DNA of 64,000 bases from Streptomyces sp. MUM 178J (GTDB taxonomy: Bacteria > Actinomycetota > Actinomycetes > Streptomycetales > Streptomycetaceae). The stretch covers positions 1 through 64,000 of the forward strand of contig NZ_JADWYQ010000023.1 of NCBI RefSeq assembly GCF_022414575.1. Reading direction: 5' to 3'. This document shows, one piece after another, positions 1 through 7,855 of the stretch (position 1 is the first letter of the stretch; the number at the start of each line of letters is the position of its first letter). Under the pieces are notes generated by a model, which saw only the letters and a list, made by a program, of their open reading frames with translations, did not search any database and was not told where the DNA came from. A program made the translations under genes and the position numbers.

Positions 1-221
1 GGAGTTCCGTTGCGTCGTTCAACCCCCCTTGACACATCACCGACAGGCCAAAGTCAACGGTGTTGACGCCAGTCTGACTTCGCGATCTTGTGGCGGACCC
101 GGCTGGGGCGCCGGAGACGGCGCGGTCGCCGCGCAGGTTCCAGACGGGCCCACTCGCCGATGACGACGTCGGGCGGGAGCGGGTCGCCGGGCTTGGGTTC
201 CGGGGACCCCACGACGAGTCC

Positions 222-458
222 CTACCGGCTGACGTACGGCAGCAGGGCCATCTCGCGGGCGTTCTTGATGGCTGCGGCGAGCTGTCGCTGCTGCCGGGCG
301 GTGACCCGGGTGACACGGCGGCTGCGGATCTTGCCGCGGTCGGAGATGAACTTCCGCAGCAGGTCGGTGTCCTTGTAGTCGATGTACGTGATCCCGGCCG
401 CGTCGAGCGGGTTGGGGCGGGACTTGGCGGGCTTGCGGGCATCCTGGCGGCGTGCCAT
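222..458 (-). CDS. rpsR: 30S ribosomal protein S18, zinc-independent paralogue
   Basis: 78-residue S18 starting [10 protein letters not shown] and containing the family core [18 protein letters not shown] and the basic helix [15 protein letters not shown]; length is normal for S18. It has no cysteine at all, so it is the 'C-minus' type that replaces zinc-binding S18 when zinc is scarce. The ATG at 458 has a clear AAGGAGC ribosome binding site. It is the last gene of the minus-strand run rpmG-rpmE2-CobW-like-rpsR and therefore probably shares the Zur-controlled promoter near 2130. The reading frame stays open for about 165 nt after its TAG stop, which is noted separately. Confidence 0.95.
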   Translation of the reverse strand: MARRQDARKPAKSRPNPLDAAGITYIDYKDTDLLRKFISDRGKIRSRRVTRVTARQQRQLAAAIKNAREMALLPYVSR

Positions 459-501
459 GGCGGCGCTCCTTGGTCGAGTTGTTCGTGGGCAGGGTGGGCT
501 G

Positions 502-1653
502 TCAGGCCGTGTCGAGGAGGGAGCCGAAGGCGGCGGGCAGGCGCCTCCAGGCGTCCGGCCCGGCCGCGTACTCCTCGTCCGTGAGGAGGCAGGATTCGAG
601 GAGCTGTTCCAGGCCGTCGCGGTCGAGGCCGGGCGAGGTGAAGACGAGGTGCTGGCAGCAGTCGCCGTGCTCGGGATGCCAGTCCATGGCCGCGGCGGCC
701 CGGCGCATTGGCGGGACCATCTCCCAGGCGGCGTCGGGCAGGGAGGCCAGCCACGGGCCGGCGCTCTCCACGCACAGCGCGCCGCCGGCCGCGTCCCAGG
801 CGAGCAGCGTGTCGGGGCGGTCGGCGAGCCAGAACCGGCCGCGGCTGCGGGCGGCCGCGCAGCACAGGTCCTCAAGGGCCTGATACAGGCGCTCGGGATG
901 GAACGGCCGTCGGCGATTCCAGACGAGCGTGGTGACGCCGGCCTCGTCCGCGTCCTGGGGCAGCAGCGCGCACGCGGGGTGCTGCGCTGCCGCGGCGGCC
1001 TCGACGTCGAAGCCGGCGAAGGCGGCGTCGACGAGGTCGCCCGAGTCGGCCGTCACCCGGCGGGCGGTGGGGTGCAGCTGGGCGAGCAGCGCGCGGTCCT
1101 CGTCGTCGGCCTCCTCGTTGTCGACGACAGCGAGAACGGGCGCGTACTCAAGCTGGCGGGCCCAGGTGTCCCCGACGGTGCGCTGGTCGGCGGGGGCGGC
1201 GGCCAGTCCGGCTTCGGCGAGGTCGTCGCCGTTCGCGAGGTACGGCAGTACGAGAGCCGGGTCCACCGCCGTGATCACGTTGGTGAGGACCAGGCCGTCT
1301 CCACCGCGTGCGGCCACGACCTCGGCCATCGCCTTCGGCTCGACCGAGTCCCACAGTTCGACCACCGCGAGCCGGGTCAGGCCGGCGCCGGCCAGCCGCT
1401 CCAGCTCCGGCACGAGATCCTCGCGCAGCGCGCAGCACGCGCAGTCGTTGACCAGCGGCGTGTCGCCCTCGGACAGGAGCCCGTCGGCGTCGCGGATCAG
1501 GCGGCGCACCGCGCCGTCCGCCGCGCCCGTCAGGTCGTGGTGGAGAGCGATGCTGCCGGGGACGGCCCGCAGGAGGCGATCGACGGCCTCCTTGCGGGCG
1601 TCGGCGTGGAGCCCGGCGACGATCACGACGGGCAGCTGGGGGTCCTGCGCCAT
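502..1653 (-). CDS. CobW/COG0523-like protein with a destroyed Walker A motif
   Basis: 383 residues. The COG0523 metallochaperone-GTPase layout is visible: a hydrophobic first strand (PVVIVAG, 8-14), the metal-binding CxCC motif at 71-74 ([12 protein letters not shown]), a WDSVEP segment where family members have ELSGLAEP, and a C-terminal CobW domain ending [10 protein letters not shown]. The P-loop is not conserved: the position of GxxGxGKT reads GLHADARK (14-21), with the second and third glycines, the lysine and the Thr/Ser replaced. GTP hydrolysis by this subunit is therefore doubtful, although the putative metal site is kept. Its ATG shares one base with the rpmE2 TGA (TGATG), implying translational coupling. 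Relatives next to C-minus ribosomal proteins are thought to handle zinc. A close paralogue lies at 39412-40572 with the same substitutions. Confidence 0.85.
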   Translation of the reverse strand: MAQDPQLPVVIVAGLHADARKEAVDRLLRAVPGSIALHHDLTGAADGAVRRLIRDADGLLSEGDTPLVNDCACCALREDLVPELERLAGAGLTRLAVVELWDSVEPKAMAEVVAARGGDGLVLTNVITAVDPALVLPYLANGDDLAEAGLAAAPADQRTVGDTWARQLEYAPVLAVVDNEEADDEDRALLAQLHPTARRVTADSGDLVDAAFAGFDVEAAAAAQHPACALLPQDADEAGVTTLVWNRRRPFHPERLYQALEDLCCAAARSRGRFWLADRPDTLLAWDAAGGALCVESAGPWLASLPDAAWEMVPPMRRAAAAMDWHPEHGDCCQHLVFTSPGLDRDGLEQLLESCLLTDEEYAAGPDAWRRLPAAFGSLLDTA

Positions 1654-1898
1654 CAGCGGGCCCCGTAGCGGCGTTCGAAGCGTTCGACACGGCCGGCGGT
1701 GTCCATGACGCGGGCGGTGCCGGTGTAGAAGGGGTGGCTCACGGAGGAGATCTCCACGTCGACGACCGGGTAGGTCTGGCCGTCCTCCCACTCGATCGTC
1801 TTCTGGCTGGTCATGGTGGAACGGGTGAGGAAGGCGGCGCCGGAGGCGGAGTCGCGGAAGACGACAGGGCCGTAGGCGGGGTGGATGCCGGGCTTCAT
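1653..1898 (-). CDS. rpmE2: 50S ribosomal protein L31 type B (zinc-independent)
   Basis: 81 residues from [16 protein letters not shown], the type B L31 signature, with the family core [23 protein letters not shown]. The four zinc-ligand cysteines of type A L31 are absent. A longer in-frame reading from 1940 is possible, but the ATG at 1898 has the AAAGGTCC binding site and matches the family start. It lies 62 nt downstream of rpmG and overlaps the CobW-like gene by one base. Role: substitutes for zinc-containing L31 in zinc-limited cells. Confidence 0.95.
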   Translation of the reverse strand: MKPGIHPAYGPVVFRDSASGAAFLTRSTMTSQKTIEWEDGQTYPVVDVEISSVSHPFYTGTARVMDTAGRVERFERRYGAR

Positions 1899-1916
1899 GG
1901 CAGGGACCTTTCTTCT

Positions 1917-1963
1917 TTGCTTCGGCGGGTGGGTGCTCATTTGCTTCGGCGGGTGGGCGCTCA
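1917..1963. repeat. Tandem duplication of the rpmG 3' end
   Basis: Two adjacent copies of a 23-24-bp sequence (TTGCTTCGGCGGGTGGGYGCTCA), 1917-1940 and 1941-1963, differing at one base. The second copy (+ coordinates) contains the rpmG stop codon; the first lies in the rpmG-rpmE2 gap and repeats it. A local slippage-type duplication. Confidence 0.85.
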
Positions 1964-2125
1964 GCGCTCTTCGCGGAAGTCGACGTGGCGGCGGGCCATC
2001 GGGTCGTACTTGCGCAGCACCAGTCGGTCGGGGTTGTTCCGCCGGTTCTTGCGGGTGACGTAGGTGAAGCCGGTGCCCGCGGTGGAGCGCAGCTTGATGA
2101 CCGGGCGGAGTTCGTTGCGTGCCAT
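1961..2125 (-). CDS. rpmG: 50S ribosomal protein L33, zinc-independent paralogue
   Basis: 54 residues, [20 protein letters not shown] to a C-terminus ending VDFREER, the normal length and pattern of L33 ([15 protein letters not shown] core). The two CxxC zinc motifs are missing, so this is the C-minus form. No Shine-Dalgarno precedes the ATG (upstream CTAGCCTC), but a TATACT box on the minus strand (2138-2133) ends 7 bases before it, so the mRNA may be leaderless. First gene of the minus-strand operon and divergent from rpmB. Confidence 0.93.
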   Translation of the reverse strand: MARNELRPVIKLRSTAGTGFTYVTRKNRRNNPDRLVLRKYDPMARRHVDFREER

Positions 2126-2161
2126 GAGGCTAGTATATGGGAACGGTTTTCATTACCAACA
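2126..2161 (-). promoter_or_regulatory. Promoter of rpmG operon
   Basis: On the minus strand TTGGTA is followed after 16 bases by TATACT, seven bases from the rpmG ATG. This is a good sigma-70/HrdB-type match and predicts transcription starting at or next to the start codon. The Zur-like palindrome lies between and over these elements, so bound repressor would exclude polymerase. Confidence 0.6.
2137..2153. promoter_or_regulatory. Putative Zur box in the divergent rpmG/rpmB region
   Basis: ATGGGAACGGTTTTCAT is an imperfect palindrome (half-sites TGGGAA / TTTTCA) resembling the actinobacterial Zur operator TGAAAATNNTTTTCA. Its place between two divergent sets of zinc-free ribosomal proteins is where Zur boxes are known in Streptomyces. 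One site could control both directions. The identity is inferred from pattern and context. Confidence 0.65.
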
Positions 2162-2196
2162 CAGCTGACAGCCACAGAGAGAGGCAGGAAACATCC

Positions 2197-2433
2197 ATGT
2201 CCGCCCACTGCCAACTGACCGGCGCCAAGCCGGGCTTCGGCAACACCATCTCCCACTCCCACCGGCGCACCTCCCGCCGCTTTGACCCCAACATCCAGCG
2301 CAAGCGCTACTGGCTGCCCAGCGAGGGACGGCACATCCGCCTGACCCTGAGCACCAAGGCGATCAAGACGGTGGACGCGATCGGCATCGAGGCGGCCGTG
2401 GCCCGGATCCGGGCACGAGGGGTGAAGGTCTGA
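2197..2433 (+). CDS. rpmB: 50S ribosomal protein L28, zinc-independent paralogue
   Basis: 78 residues, [20 protein letters not shown]..., with the L28 hallmark [20 protein letters not shown] and C-terminal [15 protein letters not shown] tail. Only one of the zinc-type cysteines remains (Cys5), so it cannot form the four-cysteine site. The ATG at 2197 is preferred over an in-frame ATG at 2137 because it has a GGCAGGAAA site and fits the family length. Its stop overlaps the rpsN start (TGATG). Confidence 0.95.
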   Translation: MSAHCQLTGAKPGFGNTISHSHRRTSRRFDPNIQRKRYWLPSEGRHIRLTLSTKAIKTVDAIGIEAAVARIRARGVKV

Positions 2434-2738
2434 TGGCGAAGAAGAGCAAGATCGCGCAGAACGAGAAGCGTAAGGAGACCGTCGAGCGCTACGCCGCCCG
2501 GCGGGCCGAACTGAAGGAGATCATCCGCCGCCCCTCGTCGACCGCGGAGGAGCGCCGGGCCGCGCAGGCGGAACTGAGCCGGCAGCCGCGCAACGCCAGC
2601 GCCACCCGGGTCCGCAACCGCGACAGCGTCGACGGCCGCCCCCGCGGCTACCTGCGCAAGTTCGGACTCTCCCGGGTCCGCGCCCGGCAGCAGGCCCACG
2701 CCGGCTTTCTCCCCGGAGTGACGAAGTCCTCCTGGTGA
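2433..2738 (+). CDS. rpsN: 30S ribosomal protein S14, zinc-independent form
   Basis: 101 residues, [20 protein letters not shown] at the N-terminus and [20 protein letters not shown] in the core, the long zinc-independent S14 type without CxxC pairs. Translationally coupled to rpmB by TGATG. Together with L28 it forms the plus-strand half of the zinc-starvation locus; a hairpin follows 24 nt after the stop. Confidence 0.96.
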   Translation: MAKKSKIAQNEKRKETVERYAARRAELKEIIRRPSSTAEERRAAQAELSRQPRNASATRVRNRDSVDGRPRGYLRKFGLSRVRARQQAHAGFLPGVTKSSW

Positions 2739-2762
2739 TCCCCACCGGATGGCGTGCACACG

Positions 2763-2810
2763 CCGGCCGAGCGCCCCACCGCGAAGATCCGGCGGGGCCC
2801 GCTCGGCCGG
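2763..2810 (+). terminator. Hairpin downstream of rpsN
   Basis: Perfect 11-bp arms CCGGCCGAGCG (2763-2773) and CGCTCGGCCGG (2800-2810) enclose a partly complementary C-rich/G-rich interior. No T-run follows, as is common for actinobacterial terminators. Probably ends the rpmB-rpsN transcript. Confidence 0.6.
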
Positions 2811-3413
2811 TGACGCCTGGAAGGCAGCGCCTGCGGCGAGGGCGTCCCGTTCGCCTTCGAAGCGCTGAAGGAGTGGCTCACGGGGCCGGGCGGCCGCTAC
2901 GGCGAGACCGAAGACCCCTGGGCCGTGAGGTGCGCCCGACCCGGCCAATGCCTGAAGGCGCCTCGCCACTGCGAGGCGCCTTCAGGCATTGGCCGGGTCG
3001 GGCGGGGCTGCAGGGGCGCGTGGTGGCGTCAAGGCACCCGTGGGCAGACACCGATCGACGGGTCAGCCTCAAAGCCGAAGCATGAAATATGCTCATCCTC
3101 TCTTCATACCGGCCCCTGATGGTCTAGATTGACCGTGCTTCAGCCGTTCGGGCAAGAAGCGACCATTGATGATCTATAGGTCCGGCGCTACGGAAATCCG
3201 ACAGTCGCGTCCCCGACGCCATACGCGGGGATGATCAATTCTTGGAGCCCTGGAGGGGGCCTTGGGTGCGGGGAGCGCCCGAGGTTACGACGGGTTCCCG
3301 CGCACCTCGAGAGTCTGGCTGGCAGGACATGCGAGTCCGCTGCCGCCAGGGTGGGTTGTTCAAGTAGCTCTGCAATAGCCGGGATGTCACGCGCGGGAGC
3401 TTTCCGCGGGAAA
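2811..3413. other. Gene-free region before the exopolysaccharide operon
   Basis: No convincing gene. Bases 2830-2935 read as a plausible protein tail (FAFEALKEWLTGPGGRYGE) with no start and a stop just upstream, possibly a gene remnant. The 2933-3004 palindrome follows. Bases 3080-3180 are locally AT-richer and may hold the operon promoter, but no -35/-10 pair is convincing. Confidence 0.4.
2933..3004. repeat. Perfect palindrome, 34-bp arms, 4-nt loop
   Basis: Left arm 2933-2966 and right arm 2971-3004 are exact reverse complements around CACT. The arms begin CGCCCGACCCGGCCAATGCC. As RNA this would be an extremely stable 34-bp stem, far longer than a normal terminator. It could be a strong bidirectional terminator, an insulator ahead of the exopolysaccharide operon, or a mini-element end. 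Confidence 0.9.
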
Positions 3414-3580
3414 GAACAGCGCGGCACGGGAGGCGGGGACCTCCCGCAGCGAGGAACAGCGCGGCACGGGAGGCGGGGACCTCCCGCAGCGAGGAACAGC
3501 GCAATGCCGGGAGGCGGGGACCTCCCGCAGCGAGGAACAGCGCGGCACGGGAGGCGGGGACCTCCCGGGGGGCGGAACAG
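3414..3580. repeat. Four tandem 40-bp repeats containing small hairpins
   Basis: Units begin at 3414, 3454, 3494 and 3535, with a truncated fifth at 3575. Each starts GAACAGCGCGGCACGGGAGG and contains GGGAGG-CGGGGA-CCTCCC, a 6-bp stem-loop. The third unit has one extra base. The array ends about 45 nt before the likely GTG of the first exopolysaccharide gene, so it would lie in the 5' leader. Confidence 0.9.
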
Positions 3581-3623
3581 TGATAGGCGAACACGTCGAA
3601 CCACTGGGGACCTGGGGGGTTCT

Positions 3624-5102
3624 GTGCAGCAAGGGGGAATTGTCAGCCCGTTACCGTCGGCGCGCGGGCCGGTGGCGAACGGGGCAGTCGGCCGGCCCGC
3701 GATCGACTGGGAGCAGCGGTACCGCCGTACCGTGATCACCGCCGATACCGTGGCCACCGCCTTCGTGGTGGCGGCGATCGGCAACTTCTTCGGGGCCCGG
3801 GACGCGGCCAACTGGCACGAGAAGTGGGGAATTCTCGCATTCGGCACCGAACTGCTGGTGCTGGGGGCGCTTGCAGTGACCCGAGCATGGGCTCCGGCCG
3901 TGCTCGGCCAGGGCGCCGAGGAGTTCCGCCGGCTCGGACGCTCACTGCTGACGGCGACCGTCGTACTGGCGCTCGGCGGGATCGCCCTCACCTCGCGCAA
4001 CATCAAGCTCTGGATCTTCGTCGCGATCCCGGCGATCGCCCTCGTCACCATGACCGCGCGGTATCTGCTGCGCCTGTGGCTGCACAAGCAGCGGAAGGAG
4101 GGACGGTGCCTGCGACCGGTGCTCGCCGCCGGGAGCCCGGCCACCCTGCGCGACCTGATCACCCGGACCCGCAAGTTCCCGCACCTCGGCTGGCGGGTGG
4201 ACGCGGTGTGCACGACGGACGGTCCCGGGCTCGACGGTGACCGACTGGACGGAGTGCCGGTCGTCGGCCGACTGGCGGACGTCGCCGACCACGTCCGCCA
4301 CGACGGCTACCGTGTCGTCGCGGTCACACCGGACCCCCACTGGTCACCGGACCGGCTGCAGCGGCTGGCCTGGAACCTCGAAGGCAGCGACACCGAGATG
4401 GTCGTCGCCCCCGTGCTGATGGAGGTGGCCGGCCCGCGGCTGCACATCGACCCGGTGCTCGGGATACCGCTGCTGCGGGTCAGCATGCCAACCTTCACCG
4501 GGGGCCGCCGGGCGGTCAAAGAGGTCGTCGACCGGATGGGCGCAGCGATCCTGCTGATGCTGTTCGCGCCGCTGATGGTGTTCGTCGGGCTGCTGGTGCT
4601 GTCGGACAGTCGGGGCGGGGCGTTCTACCGCCAGCGCAGAGTCGGCAAGGACGGCCGCGAGTTCACCATTCTCAAGTTCCGCACCATGGTCGCCGGGGCC
4701 GACCGGGCACGTGCCGAGCTGGCCGACCGCAACGAGGGCGCCGGCCTGCTGTTCAAGCTCCGCCGGGATCCGCGGGTGACCCGGGTGGGAGCAGTGCTGC
4801 GCCGGTACTCGATCGACGAGCTCCCGCAACTGTTCAACGTGCTCACCGGATCGATGTCGCTCGTCGGTCCGCGGCCTCCGCTGCCGGAGGAGTCCGCTGC
4901 GTACGGTCCGGACATCCGGCGGCGGCTGCTGGTCAAGCCCGGTCTCACCGGCCTGTGGCAGATCAGCGGACGCAGCGACCTGTCGTGGGAGGAGGCGGTC
5001 CGGCTGGACCTGCGGTACGTGGAGGACTGGTCGCTCGCCCTGGACACAGTGATCTTGTGGAAGACGCTGCGTGCGGTGCTCCACGGTCAGGGGGCCTACT
5101 GA
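3624..5102 (+). CDS. Undecaprenyl-phosphate sugar phosphotransferase (initiating exopolysaccharide transferase)
   Basis: 492 residues from GTG 3624 (GGGGGG stretch upstream). Upstream in-frame codons run through the 40-bp repeats and are unlikely to be translated. The N-terminal half has several membrane helices and a CoA-binding-like domain. The C-terminal third is a bacterial sugar transferase domain: one more helix, KFRTM, an IDELPQLFNVL segment, SLVGPRPPLPEE and the KPGLTGLWQISGRSDLSWEE signature. It transfers a hexose-1-phosphate to undecaprenyl phosphate at the inner face of the membrane, starting each repeat unit. It opens the operon. Confidence 0.92.
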   Translation: MQQGGIVSPLPSARGPVANGAVGRPAIDWEQRYRRTVITADTVATAFVVAAIGNFFGARDAANWHEKWGILAFGTELLVLGALAVTRAWAPAVLGQGAEEFRRLGRSLLTATVVLALGGIALTSRNIKLWIFVAIPAIALVTMTARYLLRLWLHKQRKEGRCLRPVLAAGSPATLRDLITRTRKFPHLGWRVDAVCTTDGPGLDGDRLDGVPVVGRLADVADHVRHDGYRVVAVTPDPHWSPDRLQRLAWNLEGSDTEMVVAPVLMEVAGPRLHIDPVLGIPLLRVSMPTFTGGRRAVKEVVDRMGAAILLMLFAPLMVFVGLLVLSDSRGGAFYRQRRVGKDGREFTILKFRTMVAGADRARAELADRNEGAGLLFKLRRDPRVTRVGAVLRRYSIDELPQLFNVLTGSMSLVGPRPPLPEESAAYGPDIRRRLLVKPGLTGLWQISGRSDLSWEEAVRLDLRYVEDWSLALDTVILWKTLRAVLHGQGAY

Positions 5103-5184
5103 TGCGCGGGGGGCTGCGGCTCAATGGTCCCGCCGACGCGCGGACCGCAGGCCGGGAGGGCCTGCCTGGCGGGAGGAACGGGTC

Positions 5185-6510
5185 ATGAGAGTCAGCGTTT
5201 TCGGGCTGGGCTACGTGGGCTGCGTGTCGGCCGCGTGCCTGGCCGGCATGGGCCACGAGGTCATCGGGGTGGACGTGAACCAGGTGAAGGTCGACCTGGT
5301 CAACGACGGCAAGGCCCCTGTGGTCGAGGAGCGTATCGGCGAGCTCATCGCCGAGGTCGTGCGGACCGGGGCGTTACGCGCCACCGGCGACGTCCGCGAG
5401 GCGATCACCGGCAGCGAGGTGTCGCTGGTCTGCGTGGGCACGCCGTCGGAGCCCAACGGCAGCCTGTGCACTGCGTACCTGGAGCGGGTCACCGAGCAGA
5501 TCGGCGCCGCGCTGGCAGATCGCAGTGGGAGCAGCGGGCGGCACACCGTCGTGTTCCGCAGCACCATGCTCCCGGGCACCTGTCTGAACCTGCTGGTGCC
5601 GATCCTGGAGAAGTACGTCGGCGGCACGGCCGGCGTGGACGTCGGAGTCGCGGTCAACCCGGAGTTCCTGCGCGAGGGGACGAGCGTGCGGGACTTCTTC
5701 GACCCGCCCAAGACCGTCGTCGGCGAGCTCGACCCGGCAAGCGGCGATACGGTGGCGGCGCTGTACGACGGCTTGCCGGGCGAAGTGTTCCGGGTTCCGG
5801 TCCCGACCGCCGAGGCGATCAAATACGCGGACAACGCCTTCCACGGCCTCAAGATCGGCTTCGCGAACGAGCTGGGCGCGGTGTGCCAGGCGCTCGGGGT
5901 GGACTCGCACCAGGTGATGGACGTGTTCCTGGCCGACCGCAAACTGAACATCAGCCCCGCCTACCTGCGGCCCGGCTTCGCCTTCGGCGGGTCCTGCCTG
6001 CCCAAGGACCTGCGCAGCCTGGTCCACGCGGCGCGGCGGGCCGACGTCTCGGTGCCCATCCTCGCCCATGTGCTGCCCTCCAACTCCGACCATCTGCAGC
6101 GCGCGGTGGAGCTGGTCGAGCGCACCGGCAAGCGCCGGGCGGGCCTGTTCGGGCTGTCCTTCAAACCAGGCACCGACGACCTCCGCGAGAGCCCGCTGGT
6201 CGAGCTGGCGGAGAGGCTCTTCGGCAAGGGGTACGACCTGCGGATCTACGACGCCAATGTGAGCCTCTCCCGGCTGCTCGGCGCGAACCGCGAGTACATC
6301 GAGACCCGGCTGCCGCACCTCGCGCAACTGCTTGCGGACTCCGTCGACGAGGTGCTCGAGCACGCCGAGGTGTGCCTGGTCGGGACCAGGGATCCGGCCG
6401 TGCTGTCGGCGCTGCCGCATGGCGACGGCCCGGTGATCGTCGACCTCATCCGCCTTCCCGACGCCGAGGCGCGCCGGGCCGAACCGGGATACGTGGGCCT
6501 TGCTTGGTGA
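5185..6510 (+). CDS. GDP-mannose 6-dehydrogenase-like nucleotide-sugar dehydrogenase
   Basis: 441 residues from the ATG at 5185 with GGAGGAA site. N-terminal Rossmann motif VFGLGYVGCVSAACLAGMG, central CVGTPS, the catalytic cysteine segment FGGSCLPKDLRSL, and FKPGTDDLRESPLVELAE. The AYLRPGFAFGGSCLPKDLR and LSFKPGTDDLRESP stretches match AlgD-type GDP-mannose dehydrogenases more than UDP-glucose dehydrogenases; substrate remains an inference. It makes a uronic acid donor (NAD-dependent four-electron oxidation), so the polymer probably contains an acidic sugar. The next gene starts inside its last codons. Confidence 0.9.
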   Translation: MRVSVFGLGYVGCVSAACLAGMGHEVIGVDVNQVKVDLVNDGKAPVVEERIGELIAEVVRTGALRATGDVREAITGSEVSLVCVGTPSEPNGSLCTAYLERVTEQIGAALADRSGSSGRHTVVFRSTMLPGTCLNLLVPILEKYVGGTAGVDVGVAVNPEFLREGTSVRDFFDPPKTVVGELDPASGDTVAALYDGLPGEVFRVPVPTAEAIKYADNAFHGLKIGFANELGAVCQALGVDSHQVMDVFLADRKLNISPAYLRPGFAFGGSCLPKDLRSLVHAARRADVSVPILAHVLPSNSDHLQRAVELVERTGKRRAGLFGLSFKPGTDDLRESPLVELAERLFGKGYDLRIYDANVSLSRLLGANREYIETRLPHLAQLLADSVDEVLEHAEVCLVGTRDPAVLSALPHGDGPVIVDLIRLPDAEARRAEPGYVGLAW

Positions 6511-7855
6511 CGGATCGTTTGATGACAGATCGTTTGGTGAGACGTCGTTTGGTGACAGGTCGTTTGGTGAGACGTCGTTTGGTGACAGGTCGTTTGGTGA
6601 GACAGCCGGAGGCGACCGGCCGGACCGGCGCGCGCTGGTCCTGGTGGAGAACCTGTCGGTGCCGTTCGACCGGCGGGTGTGGCAGGAGTGCACGACGCTG
6701 CGCGACGAGGGCTGGGAGGTGCACGTCGTCTGTCCCCGGGGAAGCAAGCGGGACACGGAGCCGGAGGCGGAGATCGACGGGGTGCGGATCCACCGCTACC
6801 CGTTGCGCGCGGCCACCGGAGGGCCGGCCGGCTACCTGCGGGAGTACGGATCTGCGTTGTGGCATACGGTCCGGCTGGCCCGGAAGGTCGGCCCGGTCGA
6901 CGTGGTCCACGCCTGCAACCCGCCCGACCTGCTGTTTCTGCCGGCACTGTGGCTGAAGCGGCGCGGCGCGCGGTTCGTGTTCGACCAGCACGACCTGGTG
7001 CCCGAGCTGTACCTCTCCCGGTTCGGCCGCGGCGAAGACCTGCTCTACCGCGCCGTGTGCGGGCTGGAACGGCTGACCTACCGGGCCGCGGACGTCGTGC
7101 TGGCCACGAACGAGAGCTACCGGGACGTCGCGGTGCGCCGCGGCGGCCGACGGCCGGCGGACGTCTTCGTGGTGCGCAGCGCGCCCGACGTCGACCGGTT
7201 CCACCCCGTGCCTCCCGAGCCGGAGCTGAAGCGCGGCAAGCCTCATCTGCTGTGCTATCTCGGCGTCATGGGCCCGCAGGACGGCGTCGACTACGCCTTG
7301 CGGGCCCTGAAGAAGCTCCGCGACGAGTTCGGGCGGACCGACTGGCATGCGGTGTTCGTCGGCGCCGGCGACACCTTCGACGCGATGGTGGAGCTGTCCC
7401 GGCGGCTCGGGCTCTCGGAGCAGGTGCAGTTCACCGGGCGCATTCCGGACGCCGACCTGGTGCGCTGCCTGTCCACCGCGGACGTGTGCCTCTCCCCCGA
7501 CCCGCGCAATCCGCTCAACGACGTGTCGACCATGAACAAGGTCCTGGAGTACATGGTGATGGGCCGGCCGATCGTCTCGTTCGACCTGAAGGAGGCACGA
7601 GTCTCCGCCGGTGACGCCGCCGTCTACGCGCCCGCCAACGACGAGGCCGAGTTCGCCAAGCTCATCGCGCTGCTGCTGGACGATCCGGAGAAGCGGGCCC
7701 GGATGGGCAAGATCGGCCAGGAGCGGATCGGCGGACCGCTCTCCTGGCGGAACTCCCAGCGATCGCTGCTCGCCGCCTACGCCGCTGCCTGCCGTGACCA
7801 CGCTCCGGTGCCGCCGAGCGCCCCGTACCGGGCACGCAGGAGGCCGCACCATTGA
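6500..7855 (+). CDS. Glycosyltransferase family 4
   Basis: 451 residues. TTG at 6500 is the only usable start in frame and overlaps the previous stop by 11 bases. Residues 6-35 are encoded by a 15-bp tandem array and read (SF[GD][DE][RT])x6, not part of the fold. The GT-B fold begins at LVLVENLSVPFDRRVW, with FDQHDLVPELYLSRFG and the donor-binding half around SPDPRNPLNDVSTMNKVLEY, typical of GT4 enzymes (PNPLNDxSTxxKVxEYM). Likely adds one sugar of the exopolysaccharide repeat. Confidence 0.9.
   Translation: MLGDGSFDDRSFGETSFGDRSFGETSFGDRSFGETAGGDRPDRRALVLVENLSVPFDRRVWQECTTLRDEGWEVHVVCPRGSKRDTEPEAEIDGVRIHRYPLRAATGGPAGYLREYGSALWHTVRLARKVGPVDVVHACNPPDLLFLPALWLKRRGARFVFDQHDLVPELYLSRFGRGEDLLYRAVCGLERLTYRAADVVLATNESYRDVAVRRGGRRPADVFVVRSAPDVDRFHPVPPEPELKRGKPHLLCYLGVMGPQDGVDYALRALKKLRDEFGRTDWHAVFVGAGDTFDAMVELSRRLGLSEQVQFTGRIPDADLVRCLSTADVCLSPDPRNPLNDVSTMNKVLEYMVMGRPIVSFDLKEARVSAGDAAVYAPANDEAEFAKLIALLLDDPEKRARMGKIGQERIGGPLSWRNSQRSLLAAYAAACRDHAPVPPSAPYRARRRPHH
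6515..6604. repeat. Six in-frame 15-bp repeats at the start of a glycosyltransferase gene
   Basis: Units TCGTTTGRTGACAGR and TCGTTTGGTGAGACR alternate six times without a gap (6515, 6530, 6545, 6560, 6575, 6590). Units 3-5 are perfect. They encode SFDDR/SFGDR and SFGET pentapeptides. Copy-number changes by slippage would keep the frame and only lengthen or shorten the N-terminus. Confidence 0.95.

Noticed and set aside
54..212. Small minus-strand frame in phase with rpsR after its TAG stop (about 52 codons from GTG 212)
   Set aside because: It could mean stop-codon readthrough or a small gene, but no ribosome binding site or family is recognisable and open frames are common at this G+C.
3231..3623. 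N-terminal extension of the sugar phosphotransferase through the 40-bp repeats
   Set aside because: The frame is open only because of base composition; the translation is Gly/Arg repeat and the GTG at 3624 fits the family start better.
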